A DNA stretch of 64,000 nt from Chelydra serpentina (lineage: Eukaryota > Chordata > Testudines > Chelydridae): contig JBAIAC010000021.1 of NCBI GenBank assembly GCA_037349315.1, positions 4,340,001 to 4,404,000 on the forward strand. Reading direction: 5' to 3'. The notes under the pieces were generated by a model. That model did no database searches. It was not told the origin of the DNA and saw only the letters and a list, made by a program, of their open reading frames with translations. Below, piece after piece: positions 1 to 9,413 of this stretch. Made by a program: the position numbers and the translations under genes. Within the stretch, counting starts at the first letter, position 1. Each line of letters opens with the position of its first letter.

Positions 1-290
1 AGGAGGGGCCCGGCTGGGGAGGAGACACGTGGGGAGGTCACGTCCTACCCATCACCTAATGGGCACCAGTCATTTATTGTGCTAAATAGCTGGGAGAAGC
101 ACGATTAGGATTGGCAATTTTCTAATTACACAAAACCTAACACCACTGCCCCACCCCTTCTCCAAAGCCCCGCCCCCACTCACTCCATCCCCCATCCCTC
201 CATCACTTGCTCTCCCCCACCCTCACTCACTTTCACTGGGGGGGATCTGGGGGTTGGGGTGTGGGAGGAGGTGAAGGTGCCGTCTGGGGA
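1..290. repeat. C-rich flank, probably outer part of the composite repeat at 415-1235
   Basis: There is no credible gene here. The stretch from about 130 to 250 is rich in CCCCAC and CACTCACT runs and resembles the C-rich/G-rich arms seen on the other side of the small MITE at 291-414. I infer that the MITE was inserted into one larger repeat. Bases 1-130 show nothing I recognise. Confidence 0.4.
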
Positions 291-414
291 TAGGGTGACC
301 AGATGTCCTGGTTTTATAGGGACAGTCCCGATTTTGGGGTCTTTTTCTTATACAGGCGCCTATTACCCCCCACCCCTTGTCCCGATTTTTCACACTTGCT
401 GTCTGGTCACCCTA
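291..414. mobile_element. 124-bp hAT-type MITE, copy 1
   Basis: The element begins TAGGGTGACCAG and ends CTGGTCACCCTA, giving perfect 12-bp inverted ends. The flanking 8 bp are TCTGGGGA on the left and GCTGGGGA on the right (7 of 8 match), as expected for an 8-bp hAT target duplication. Two more copies of about the same length lie at 52807-52930 and 52969-53092. It has no coding capacity and would need a transposase supplied in trans. Confidence 0.8.
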
Positions 415-1235
415 GCTGGGGATGAGACGTTTGGGGTGCAGGAGGGGGCTCTGGGCTGGAGCCAAGGGGTTCAGAGTGTGGGAGTGTTACGGAGTGTGGG
501 GGAGTTAGGTCTCCTGGCTTATGTTACAGCCTCAGGTAAAGTCTTGCATTTTCAATGCAGCCTGTCCCAATGCAGCCAACCTCTCAGGTCAAATCCATCT
601 CGCTTTCTGCTCCGTCACATCTTTCCCCCCTTCACAGGGAGCAGGCTCAGGGCTGGGCCAGGGAGTTGGGGTGTGGAGTCCGGGCTCCAGGAGGGAGTTT
701 GGGTGCGGGAGGGGGCTCAGGGTTGGGGTGCAGGAGGGGGTGCAGGCTCCAGGAGGGAGGTTGGATGCGGGAGGGGGCTCAGCGCTGGGGCAGGGCATTG
801 GGGTGCGGACTCTGACAGGGACTTAGGGTGTGGGAGGGGGTTCGAAATTGGGGCCAGGGGTTGGGGTGTGAGCTGTAGCCGGCCTGCGCTTACTTCGGGC
901 AGCTCCTGGGACTAAGGCAGAAGTGACAGGCATGTCCAGCCCAGCTCCTAGGTGCAGGGGTGACAGGTGGCTCCAGGCCCACAGCCGCCACCCCCACAGC
1001 TCCCATTGGCCGCGGATCCCGGCCAATGGGAGCTGCAGAGCTGGCGCTCGGGGCGGAGCAGCACATAGAGCTTTCCTGATCGTCCCTGCACCTAGGGACC
1101 GCAGGGACATGCCGGCAGCTCCTGGGAGCCTGCCTTAGCTCTGCTGCATCACCGACTGGACTTTTAACGGCCCGGTCAGCAGTGCTGACCAGAGCCGCCA
1201 GGGTCCCTTTTTGACCGGGTGTTCCCTAAGCACAA
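415..1235. repeat. Composite GC-rich interspersed repeat with G-strand minisatellite and palindromes
   Basis: From about 420 to 880 the sequence is a degenerate tandem array built on GGGTGCGGGAGGGGGCTC-like units. From 947 to 1096 it is a nested inverted repeat: CTAGGTGCAGGG pairs with CCCTGCACCTAG, and inside it a perfect 15-bp arm (CAGCTCCCATTGGCC, 997-1011) pairs with 1021-1035 around a 9-nt loop. The inner arms carry inverted CCAAT boxes. The tail at 1150-1228 contains GGTCAGCAGTGCTGACC. I recall this combination as an abundant turtle repeat but cannot name the family. Reading frames across it are by-products of the repeats. Confidence 0.5.
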
Positions 1236-1927
1236 TCAGGTGAGCTCTCCTGGGCAGCTAAGGCCTCTAACTGAGGTAATGCAGGGTTTTCCCAGGACGC
1301 CTCAATACTATGTGGTTAAGCCTCTTTGTTTTCAGTTTAAACTGATTTTTACCAAAAAATTCTTGGGTTTCACAAAAAGTATTATTCATTTTTTTCTGAT
1401 TTTCATCCTGCTTTTGTATCATTCAAATACATAAAAAATTACTTGTTTGATTAGGAAAATACAATATATGGCATGAGCCATATGTATTACGCTAATACAT
1501 TAGTCTGTGTTTATATGCAAAGCTGCCTGTTGAAGTAAGGCTATCTATTGGTCTAGAAGATACAATAAACAAAGAGGCGCACACACAAGCTCTGAAGTGC
1601 GTGCACGTCTGAACGTACTGATGAATCTCACGTCCACCACGAACACATTTCAAGCGGTTAGCAGATAACGGTTTAAAGAATTGACACACACTAAAATGGG
1701 AAGAAAACAAAAATCTGTATCCGAACATGTTTCAGAACACAAGCAATTATTCAAAAGTTTTAAAAAAACAAAAACAGAAGAAAAGGATGAAGTTGAGTGT
1801 ATGCCCTGCAAATAGTGTGGGCCAATTATTAATTATATTTATAGAACTATTAGCCTAAGTCTACAGCAGTAAACTGTTCATTCAAATAAAAAGTTTTATT
1901 TGGGAATTAAAAATACATTGTTTTCTT
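1236..1927. other. AT-rich sequence without a supported gene
   Basis: The only thing of note is a 39-codon frame from the ATG at 1696 to the TAG at 1813. It is lysine-rich and ends in a cysteine pair (CMPCK), and an AATAAA lies about 70 bp further on. It could be the start of a decayed BED-finger or hAT transposase, but it is too short to claim. The rest is ordinary AT-rich DNA. Confidence 0.3.
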
Positions 1928-1928
1928 A

Positions 1929-1983
1929 GGTTTCAGAGTAGCAGCCGTGTTAGTCTGTCAGCAAAAAGAACAGGAGTACTTGT
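1929..1983 (-). mobile_element. PLE-A tail fragment (outer left part)
   Basis: It starts at GGTTTCAGAGTAGCAGCC and runs to ACAGGAGTACTTGT. The same tail occurs at 12461-12563, 41976-42172 and 6256-6399. At 29822-30600 the family is linked to a GIY-YIG reading frame, so I assign it to a Penelope-like element in minus orientation. Here it is interrupted by a second tail at 1984 and continues at 2164-2184, then again at 6256 beyond the Harbinger element. Confidence 0.65.
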
Positions 1984-2163
1984 ATCAGAGGGGTAGCCGT
2001 GTTAGTCTGGATCTGTAGAAGCGACAAAGGGTCCTGTGGATCTGTAGAAGCGACAAAGGGTCCACTGCTTGCATCCGAAGAAGTGGGTATTCACCCATGA
2101 AAGCTTATGCTTCAATACCTCTGTTAGTCTATAAGGTGCCACAGGACCCTTTGTCGCTTCTAC
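1984..2163. mobile_element. PLE-B tail, inverted duplicate, with 12-bp target duplication
   Basis: This 180-bp insert is flanked by AGGAGTACTTGT at 1972-1983 and again at 2164-2175. The left part (to about 2061) carries GATCTGTAGAAGCGACAAAG twice. The right part ends with the reverse complement (CTTTGTCGCTTCTACA). The two halves are therefore opposite-strand copies of one tail, as in 5'-inverted retroinsertions. The family resembles but is distinct from PLE-A. Confidence 0.6.
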
Positions 2164-2184
2164 AGGAGTACTTGTGGCACCTTA
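2164..2184 (-). mobile_element. PLE-A tail fragment between two insertions
   Basis: This short remainder, AGGAGTACTTGTGGCACC followed by TTA, is the same tail sequence interrupted at 1983. The terminal TTA (2182-2184) is the left copy of the Harbinger target duplication. The sequence resumes at 6256 with CTAGAGACTAACAAA. Confidence 0.65.
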
Positions 2185-2566
2185 GGCCTTGGCTACACTT
2201 GCAGATGTACAGCGCTGTTAGTTAAACCCGTGTTCGTACAGCTGAGTAGGGAAAGCGCTGCAGCCTGTCCACACTGGCAGCCGCCAGCGCAGTAACGAGC
2301 ACTAACGTGGCTACATTTGCGGCACTTGCAGCGGTTTTGGGAGAGGTGCATTATGGGCAGGTATCCCACAGAACACCTCTTCCAATTCTGGCGCCGTGGG
2401 TTGTGGGAAGGGGGCGTGGGGTATGGTGCATTCTGGGTCCTGTCCCAACGCCCAGTGATGCATCGCTTCGCATCCCAGCAATCCCTGTGTTTCCGGCCAC
2501 AATTTGCGCCATCTTTCAACGGTTTCTTTGTAGCGCGATCTGTGCTCCGTTTCGGTCAGCGGGAAA

Positions 2567-3811
2567 ATGGATCCCGACCTGGTGAGCAAAATACTGACGA
2601 GTCTCGCCAGCACGTGACGTTTGGCAGTCCTTAAGATCCACAGTGACAGCGAGGAGTCCGACGATGACGATAACGATGAAATTGTCACGCAAAACGCGTA
2701 CAACACTAACTTGCTTGTGGCATTCACGGACATGCTATGCACCGTGGAACGCCGCTTTTGGGCTCGGGAAACCAGCACAGAGTGGTGGGATCACATTGTC
2801 ATGCAAGTCTGGGATGACGAGCAGTGGGTGCAGAACTTTCGGATGAGAAAAGCTACTTTCATGGGACTGTGTGAGGAGCTCGCCCCCGCCCTGCGGCGCA
2901 AGGACATGAGATTGAGAGCTGCCCTGACCGTGGAGAAGCGGGTGGCTATTGCAATCTGGAAGCTCGCAACTCCAGACTGCTATCGATCAGTAGCAAACCA
3001 GTTTGGAGTGGGAAAGTCGACCGTTGGAATCGTGCTCATGCAAGTTTGCAAGGCCATTAATCGCATCCTGCTCAGAAGAACCGTGACTCCGGGTAACGTG
3101 CAGGACATTGTGGCTGGCTTTGAACAAATGGGTTTCCCTAACTGCGGAGGGGCGATAGATGGGACGCATATTCCTATTCTGGCACCACCCCACCTAGCAT
3201 CCGAGTACATTAATCGGAAGGGGTATTTCTTCATGGTTCTCCAGGCGCTTGTGGATCACCGTGGGCGTTTCATTGACATCAGCGCAGGCTGGCCCGGAAA
3301 GGTGCATGACGCACGCATCTTTCGGAACACTGCCCTGTTCCGGAAGATGCAGTCCGGGACTTTTTTCCCAGACCGGAAGATCACGGTAGGGGAAATTGAA
3401 ATGCCCACTGTGATCCTTGGAGACCCCGCGTACCCTTTAATGCCGTGGCTCATGAAACCCTACACAGGGAGCCTTGACACCAGCAAGGAACGGTTCAACT
3501 ACAGGCTGACCCGGTGCAGAATGACTGTGGAGTGTGCTTTTGGCCGTTTGAAGGGCCGCTGGCGATCTCTATATGGGAAGCTGGACTTGGCTGAACACAG
3601 CATCCCCGCGGTTATATCCGCATGCTGTACCCTCCATAATATTTGTGAAGGGAAGGGTGAAATGTTCACTCAGGCGTGGACCTCAGAGGTTCAACACCTG
3701 GAGGCTGAATTTGCACAGCCAGAGAGCAGGGCTATTACAGGGGTCCAGCGTGGGGCTGCAAGGATTAGGGATGCCTTGAGGGAGAAATTTGAGGCTGACA
3801 ACCACCAGTAA
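2567..3811 (+). pseudogene. Harbinger DDE transposase, interrupted by an early TGA
   Basis: This is the endonuclease-like transposase that would cut and rejoin the element ends in the nucleus. An ATG in good context at 2567 is in frame with the long reading frame, but a TGA at 2615-2617 stops it after 16 codons. The frame then stays open from 2618 to the stop at 3809-3811, and the next in-frame ATG is at 2732. Counting from 2621, an acidic stretch lies near residues 9-20 and a helix-turn-helix-like segment near 119-140. The DDE core is at D180 (AIDGTH), D268 (GDPAYP) and E304 (VECAFGRLKGRW), all intact. Downstream initiation at 2732 would keep the DDE core but lose the N-terminus. A local frameshift pair near 2610-2630 is an alternative to a point change. 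The neighbouring Myb-like gene converges on it. Confidence 0.85.
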
Positions 3812-3955
3812 TGTGTGCTGCCCTGCACGACCCTGAAGTGAAGTGGTTCCAATGTTATCAGTTATCTGTCTTTGCTAAGCTGATTTGTGTTTGCTCAGCT
3901 CACTTGCGTTGCCTGTTTCTTTCCTGGGCTAAGGTATCTTTTTTCCTTATGCAAT

Positions 3956-3993
3956 AATAAAGACTGTTTGCACATCTAAAGAATCCGTTTATT
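3956..3993. terminator. Convergent poly(A) signals of the two Harbinger genes
   Basis: AATAAA at 3956-3961 serves the plus-strand transposase, 145 bp after its stop. TTTATT at 3988-3993 is AATAAA on the minus strand, 90 bp after the stop of the Myb-like gene. The minus signal lies just downstream of the plus signal, so the two 3' UTRs would overlap by a few tens of bases. Confidence 0.6.
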
Positions 3994-4083
3994 ACAGAGA
4001 AAATACATGTATTAGAAAGAAACACCACTGCTTGTGAGACAGAAAGGGCAAGGGGGTGGTGGGTGGTGTGGGGAAGGGTTCAA

Positions 4084-5852
4084 TCACAGGGTATGGTATG
4101 TCCTGCTTTCATACTCGGGCTTCCTGTCTGGAGTGCTGTGCAGTGAGTGCTGGACTTCAGGATGTCTATAATTCGGGATGGGAGTTGAGTGCAGTGGGTA
4201 AGGGTCATAGTTTCCAGGGCTGTCTGGTGAAGCTACAGGTGTTGGGGGCATCTGGTGTGGGCGATAAGAACCTGGATGTTGGGTGAAGTGGGCAGGTGGT
4301 GACATGGGGGCACAAGTGTTTTGGGACACTGGCTGCAGGGGGGGGCGGGTGCGGTACTGCTCCGCCTGCATGGCGACGAGCGCCTGGATAGAGTCCGCTT
4401 GGCGCGCCATGATGCTAATCAGCTCCTTTGTGCTTTCGTGCCGGAGCTGCATGCTTTGCCGCCGCTGCGCTGCGTTTTCCTGGCGGAGCCTGCTTTCACT
4501 CTCCCTCCACTCCCGAGCCTTTTGATTCTCTTTAAGAGACTGTTCCATAACTTCCTGCAGCATGTCTTCTTTCGTTCTTCTTGGCCTCTTCCTGAGCCTT
4601 TGGAGTCTCTCAGCCGGTGATAAGAAGGATGGCGGAGATCTCAAGGTTGCATCTGGAAGGCAAAATTCAACATTTAACAGAGGCATCATTGTTTTATGCC
4701 AGACAGAGCAATGATTCCCCCACACTTAAGGAGGGCACACACAGTCTACAAAACAGCACAATTTTCCCGTCCCAAACAGAGCGCACAGAACCCACGGGAG
4801 CCCCAAAATGGTGAGTAAGCACAGGGTAAAGGGGGACTGATTGTTTCACGGATGTACTGTCCGACGGGTTTCTGTGCCTTGGGGAGAGCCAACAGCTGCA
4901 GGGGGAACCTACACTGAACACTATCCCCACATTTTCCACAGGAGTTCGTCCTGGAAGGTATCTCGCTGCTGAGGGTGTCCGGGGAAGCAAGGGAGGGTCT
5001 TATACTGCAATGCGGCTTCTGCCCTGGCCCATATGCAGCTTGCCTGTGTGCAGCAATGGTCCCCCCGCCCCTCGCGGCACAGTGGCGCGGACACATTACC
5101 CTGAATGGGACAAGGACCACGGCGGCTCTCCCAATGAACCTGCGCAAGCGCATTGCCCACGTCCTGGCTGAGACTTTCGAAGAGATTACAGTGGCCGATT
5201 TCTCCGATGTGATAGACCACATCAATGCGCTCTTCCGCATCTAGGCATGCATGCAGCCCAAACCCTCCTCGCCCAAGGACCCCACACCGAAAAAACTCCT
5301 TCCCGAAAATAAAAGCTGCTTACCGTGAACCTGTTCTTCTCTTTCTCTCCCAGCGCGTACTGGCTGCTGCGACTGGCTCCCTTCCTCCTGGCTCGAGAAG
5401 AGCTCCTGGCTGCATGCACCCAGGGAGTCAGGGGTGTCTCCCCCAGCCACAGCACCCTCGCTTCTGTTTTCTTCAACCCCCTCCTCCTCCTCCTCCTCCT
5501 CATCCCGCTCTCCCGTGTCCATGGTGGTGCTCGGAACAGTAGTGGGGTCACCCCCAAGTATTGCATCCAGCTCTTTGTAGAATCGGCAGGTTTTGGGGGG
5601 AGCACCCGAGCGCTTGTTTGCCTCGCGGGCTTTGCGGTACGCACTCCGCAGCTCCTTTACTTTTATCCTGCACTGCATTGCGTCCCGGTCATGGCCCCTT
5701 TCAATCATGGCCCTTGATATCTGGCCGAAAGTATCGAAATTCCTCCGGCTGGATCGCAGCTGGGACTGGACAGCTTCCTCCCCACAAACAGCGATGAGGT
5801 CCAGCAGCTCGCCATTGCTCCATACTGGGGCCCGTCTCGCACGTGGAGGCAT
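4084..5852 (-). CDS. Harbinger Myb/SANT-like accessory protein, two exons
   Basis: Harbinger elements encode a DNA-binding partner that brings the transposase into the nucleus and onto the element ends. Exon 1 runs from the ATG at 5852 to 5324 and ends at a consensus donor (GTAAGC). Exon 2 starts at 4652 after a pyrimidine-rich acceptor (TTTTGCCTTCCAG) and ends at the stop at 4084. Joining them keeps the frame (529 + 569 nt = 366 codons including stop), giving 365 residues. Residues about 8-95 form the trihelix/SANT-like domain (conserved VWSNGEL, CRIKVKELR, FYKELDAILG). An acidic run of glutamates follows. Exon 2 supplies a basic patch (RLRKRPRRTKED) and a long charged helix rich in E, Q and R, probably a coiled coil, then a proline-rich tail. 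The ATG at 5852 (PPRARRAP follows) is preferred to the upstream in-frame ATG at 5900. I see no inactivating change, in contrast to the transposase. Confidence 0.82.
4942..5244 (+). other. Possible extra plus-strand exon inside the intron of the Myb-like gene
   Basis: A 101-codon frame opens right after an acceptor-like sequence (CCCACATTTTCCACAG, ending at 4941) and closes with TAG at 5242-5244. The product is cysteine-containing in the middle and ends in an amphipathic, acidic segment (TFEEITVADFSDVIDHINAL). It lies on the strand opposite the Myb-like gene and downstream of the transposase poly(A) signal. I do not recognise the domain. It may be a third gene of this Harbinger family, a captured exon or chance. 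Confidence 0.3.
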
Positions 5853-6255
5853 GGTTACCTGGAAAGATGCGCTGAGAGCACTCCACGCCTGGCTGAGCAA
5901 ACAGGAAGGGGATATTTAAAATTCCTAGGGAATTTAAAGTGTCGGAGTGGCGGTTGGTCACCTGAGGCCAGGGCAGTAGAGTGCTAATTGATGACCAGAG
6001 TGGCTAGAACAGGCGTTGTGGGATACTTCCAAATACTTCTGGAGGCCAATAACAGCGCATTGGGTGACCACACTGTAGCCGCAGCGCACCAGCAGCAGCG
6101 CAACAAACGTTATTCCTCTCGGGGAGGTGGAGTACATGCAGCGCTGTACCTGAGGGGATGCAGCGCTGCACGTGCCTTGCGAGTGTAGCCAGTTAGTGAG
6201 TTACAGCGCTGCAGGCAGTTTTATTGCGCTGTAACTCGTAAGTGTAGCCAAGGCC

Positions 6256-6399
6256 CTAGAGACTAACAAATTTATTTGAGCGTAAGCTTTCGTGGGCTAC
6301 AGTCCACTTCATCGGATGCATAGAATGGAACATATAGTAAGAAGATATTTATTCTCTGTATGTATAAATATCGTCTTACTAGTTTTACAGTTTTGTTTT
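6256..6399 (-). mobile_element. PLE-A tail, right part after the Harbinger insertion
   Basis: It resumes the tail with CTAGAGACTAACAAATTTAT and continues through CTTTCGTGGGCTACAG and CATCGGATGCAT. At 6336-6380 there is a near-perfect inverted repeat (AGTAAGAAGATATTTAT against ATAAATATCGTCTTACT, one mismatch, 11-nt loop), suggesting that the copy folds back on itself here. Confidence 0.6.
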
Positions 6400-6767
6400 T
6401 GAGTGCAGTTATGTAACAAAAAAACAGTGTAAAACTTCAGAGCCTACAAGTCCACTCAGTCCTACTTCTTGTTTAGCTAATTGAACCTGGCCAATGGGAG
6501 CTGGGGTGGGGGTGGGGAGATGCCAGAGTTGCCTGACCACACCTCCCCAGCAGGGAGGGGGAGGGAGCTGCGGGCAGAGAGAGCAGCAGGAGTCTGTCAT
6601 TGTCAGACACAGACGGGGGTTGCATTGTGGGGGCAGATAAACAGATGGAGCCGGGGGCAGGAGAAAGGAGCAGCGATGGGCACCCCAGGGTTGGCATAAA
6701 ATACACAGAACAGAGGGGGCTTCCTGGGGGGTGCGGAATAGCAACACTCCCTTCCCCCACATACCAG
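6400..6767. other. No supported gene
   Basis: Short GC-rich stretch with GGGTGGGGGTGGGG runs. No conserved motif, RNA gene or repeat end was found apart from the hAT-type end that begins at 6768. Confidence 0.4.
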
Positions 6768-7034
6768 CAGGGCCGGCTTTAGGCCGATTCCCCTGATTCC
6801 GGGGAATCGGGCCCCGTGCCTAAGAGGGCCCTGCGCTGGCGCCTTTTTAATTTTTACTCACCCTGCAGTGCTCCGGCTCTTTGGTGGCACTTCGGCGGTG
6901 GGCCCTTCACTCACTCCGGGTCATCGGCAGCATTTCTGCGGCAGGTCCTTCAGTGCTGCCGAAGACCCGGAGCGCCGCAGGGTGAGTACAAGCGGGTCCC
7001 GAATTGGGCCCCGCACTTGCTAAAGCCGGCCCTG
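6768..7034. mobile_element. hAT-type non-autonomous element, 267 bp
   Basis: The left end CAGGGCCGGCTTTAGG matches the reverse complement of the right end (TAAAGCCGGCCCTG). The flanks CATACCAG and CAGACCAG agree at 7 of 8 positions. The interior contains an inverted GATTCCCC/GGGGAATC motif. No coding potential. Confidence 0.75.
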
Positions 7035-7898
7035 CAGACCAGACCCAGGCTGCAGCTGGCTCTGTCCATCACTCCCCCTCACCCCAGAGATCCACACAAC
7101 TCTCTGCCCCCCTGGAAGTTCCCCACCAGCCCCTGTGCCCCCACCACCCCTCTCCAGAGAGCCCCACCTTTGTGCCTCCAGAGACAGCTCCCCTGCTCCC
7201 GAGCTCCCTACAATCTTCCCCTTTGCCTTCCCCCTCCCACCCCCACTCATTGGCCAGAAGGCTCCCAGACTATTGGCCACCAAGGCAGGGGGCCTGCTTG
7301 CAGATGCAGACCTGCCCAGCTGTGCTCCACAGCACTGGGAGCGGGAGCCACAGGTGAGCAAACCCCGCTCATCATCATCACAGGCCCAGCAATTCTCTGG
7401 ATATTTAATTTCACTGAGGCAAGTAATTTAATCTACTCTCCCTTTCCAGACAGTTTGTGGCTTTTCCTGTAAGAAAACTTACAATTTCTTTGCAAAGAAG
7501 TCCAGCTATAGTTTTTCACTTGAGAAGTATATTTTCTGGTTGTTCATAAGCTCATTTATTTTGTTAACTCAGTTTCATAGGGAATTCTAAAAGTTACTTG
7601 AATTGTAACTCTTTTTTCCATTGGTCCAAAAACACCTGGAAGACGTGCAGATTTTTATTTCTGTGGGGCCAAACCACACTATATAGAAATGTAAATGTCG
7701 GAGCTAGAAAAGCTCTGCAAGGGTATGGATCCCTCAGGAAATTGTCCTCAAGTCATTCATTCCTCTGGGCTTTCCATTCTATTGTTCCCTCTTACAGTGA
7801 TAGAGATCAGTGTCTCCACTGTAATGTATTATTTAATTTTGATGTATTTATTAAATGTTAATGCACTATGGGAGTCCCCCTTCAGCCCGCTGTATAAA
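7035..7898. other. C-rich then AT-rich sequence, no supported gene
   Basis: Bases 7050-7260 are proline-codon-like C-rich DNA that opens several meaningless frames. The remainder is ordinary AT-rich sequence. No splice-bounded conserved frame was seen. Confidence 0.4.
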
Positions 7899-8062
7899 TT
7901 CATAGAATATCAGGGTTGGAAGGTCATTTAGTCCAACCCCCTGCTCAAAGCAGGATCAATCCCCAATTTTTGCCCCAGATCCCTAAATGGCCCCCTCAAG
8001 GATTGAACTCACAACCCTGGGTTTAGCAGGCCAACACTCAAACCACTGAGCCATTCCTCCCC
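7899..8062 (-). mobile_element. tRNA-derived SINE with CR1-like tail, copy 1
   Basis: In minus orientation it has a tRNA-like head with an A-box region (CTCAGTGGTTTGAG) and a B box (GGTTGTGAGTTCAATCC). The tail ends in the CR1-type sequence (AACCCTGATATTCTATGAAT). The same structure is at 32347-32520. This head-tail combination is known in turtles and relies on CR1 reverse transcriptase. Confidence 0.8.
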
Positions 8063-8899
8063 CGAAATTGATCCTCGTCTTTCCATATGTTTTGCCCATA
8101 GGGTTTTCTGCAGCCCTAGGGCAGCCAGCAATAACACCTGTGCCTTTGCAATGGGGTGAAGTAAGGGGACCATGAGATCCCTATTTCTGTGATTTGCAAG
8201 AAGTGTTATCATTACTCAGGGTACCAAATGTGTTTAAATGATATAAGTGCCTTGTAAAATCTCAAAGCAAGCTAATTTTCGTTTCTCTTATAATAATCTC
8301 ATATACAGTATATACACGTTTTTCATAAATTATATGAGTTGATTTTATTATTATTATTTTATTTATTAACTAGGTTACTGTTTTTTTTCAGTGTGGAAAA
8401 TTGTGTGCTATTTTACAGGTTGAATGACTGATTGACATAATACCCCCTACCTCCCACAATGTCCATCACTAAGTTCGATAACTTTGTCAAGTGTCCGTCG
8501 CGCAACATGGTGGTGCCTAGCCCTGTCCCATTCTTCAGGGGGACAAGGGGTCCAGGGCAGCCTGGGGGGTTAGTGGGGAGCCTGACACTGGCAGCAGCAA
8601 GTGACCTGGCCCCAGCCCGCTCTGCTCCACCCCACCAGCTCCCAGCGTTGCTCATGGGTGGGGGTTTCGGGGAAGGGGTGGAGTGGGGGCAGGGGAGGGA
8701 AAGAGGGGAGGTGGAGCGTGCTGGGGCCGGGTTGCTCACTGGTACCAGGCCCCCCGCTATCCTCAGGCTGCCCTGGACCCTGTGTCCCCCTGAAGCATAA
8801 GGCCCCCCAAAGCGAGGGGTCCAGGGCGGTTGCCCCGATCCGTCCTATGGATGGGACAGCTCTGCTTGGACACCACCAAAAATTATACAAACCTGCCGC
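8063..8899. other. No supported gene
   Basis: AT-rich to about 8440, then GC-rich. A few frames of about 100 codons overlap each other on both strands in low-complexity G/C-rich DNA and are not convincing. Confidence 0.4.
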
Positions 8900-9099
8900 C
8901 CCTGGTTAGATAGGGGGTTGGGTTCCGCGGTGGTGATTAGGGGCAGGGGTCTCTGGAGGGGGCGGTCAGGAAGCAGGGGTGTTGAATAGGTGTGGGAGTC
9001 CTGGGGGTCTGTCAGGGGGCGGGGCCTTCCCTACCCAGCCCTCCATATAATTTTGCAACCCTGATGTGGCCCTCAGGCCAAAAAGTTTGCCCACCCCTG
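8900..9099. mobile_element. Right end of an hAT-type non-autonomous element
   Basis: The segment ends with GGCCAAAAAGTTTGCCCACCCCTG, in which the final CACCCCTG is the reverse complement of a CAGGGGTG-type hAT terminus. It is followed directly by CCCTAATG (9100-9107). I could not find the matching left end, so this may be truncated. Confidence 0.45.
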
Positions 9100-9107
9100 C
9101 CCTAATG
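9100..9107. repeat. CCCTAATG direct repeat, left copy
   Basis: The 8-bp word recurs at 12128-12135, immediately after the A-rich right end of the hAT transposase unit. An 8-bp duplication is the hAT norm, but the unit between lacks clear inverted ends. Confidence 0.5.
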
Positions 9108-9121
9108 TCAAAAAAAAAAAA

Positions 9122-9393
9122 GTGGCTTTGCGTTTTAATGTAATCGTGTGATACACTCTATATAGAAAGCCCGCGTTTGCTCGCAGCATGCGTCCCCACT
9201 ATTGCGGCGCCGCATTACCATTGGTCCTCCCCTTCCCCTCTGACTACTACTCTAGAAAATTCTTTGACGTATATAAACGGCCGCGTCAGGCGTGCCCAGC
9301 ACAGTGTCTACAGTGTTTGTCATCTTTGTCGCGTGTACTCTACTGAAATAGCATAAAGCCCGTGGCTTTACGTTTTAATTCAATCGTATGATA
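9122..9393 (+). repeat. Direct repeat bracketing the hAT promoter region
   Basis: A 32-bp segment beginning GTGGCTTTGCGTTTTAATG at 9122 is repeated at 9362 (GTGGCTTTACGTTTTAATT) with a few changes. The approximately 240 bp between copies contain the TATA-like motif. The repeat ends shortly before the first ATG at 9414. Confidence 0.6.
9270..9277 (+). promoter_or_regulatory. TATA-like box upstream of the hAT transposase
   Basis: TATATAAA lies 137-144 bp upstream of the first ATG (9414), in a GC-containing context (ACGTATATAAACGGCC). It is a plausible core promoter for the transposase transcript. Confidence 0.4.
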
Positions 9394-9413
9394 CCCCCTT
9401 TTAATTTTAGAAT

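Larger units (their letters stand above)
2185..6255 (+). mobile_element. Complete Harbinger (PIF/Harbinger) DNA transposon
   Basis: The left end reads GGCCTTGGCTACACTT and the right end is its exact reverse complement (16 bp). The flanks are TTA (2182-2184) and CTA (6256-6258), a TWA-type 3-bp duplication with one changed base. The uninterrupted PLE tail elsewhere reads CACCTTAGAGAC, which confirms both breakpoints. The 4,071-bp element carries the two genes typical of the superfamily: a DDE transposase on the plus strand and a Myb/SANT-like DNA-binding protein on the minus strand, with overlapping 3' ends. Subterminal CAGCGCTG motifs occur near both ends. Confidence 0.92.

Noticed and set aside
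259..915. 218-codon frame on the plus strand
   Set aside because: It crosses a MITE and a G-rich minisatellite, and the amino-acid composition is that of the repeat.
7899..8062. Functional tRNA gene
   Set aside because: A and B boxes are present but the acceptor stem does not pair and a CR1-like tail follows. It is a SINE.
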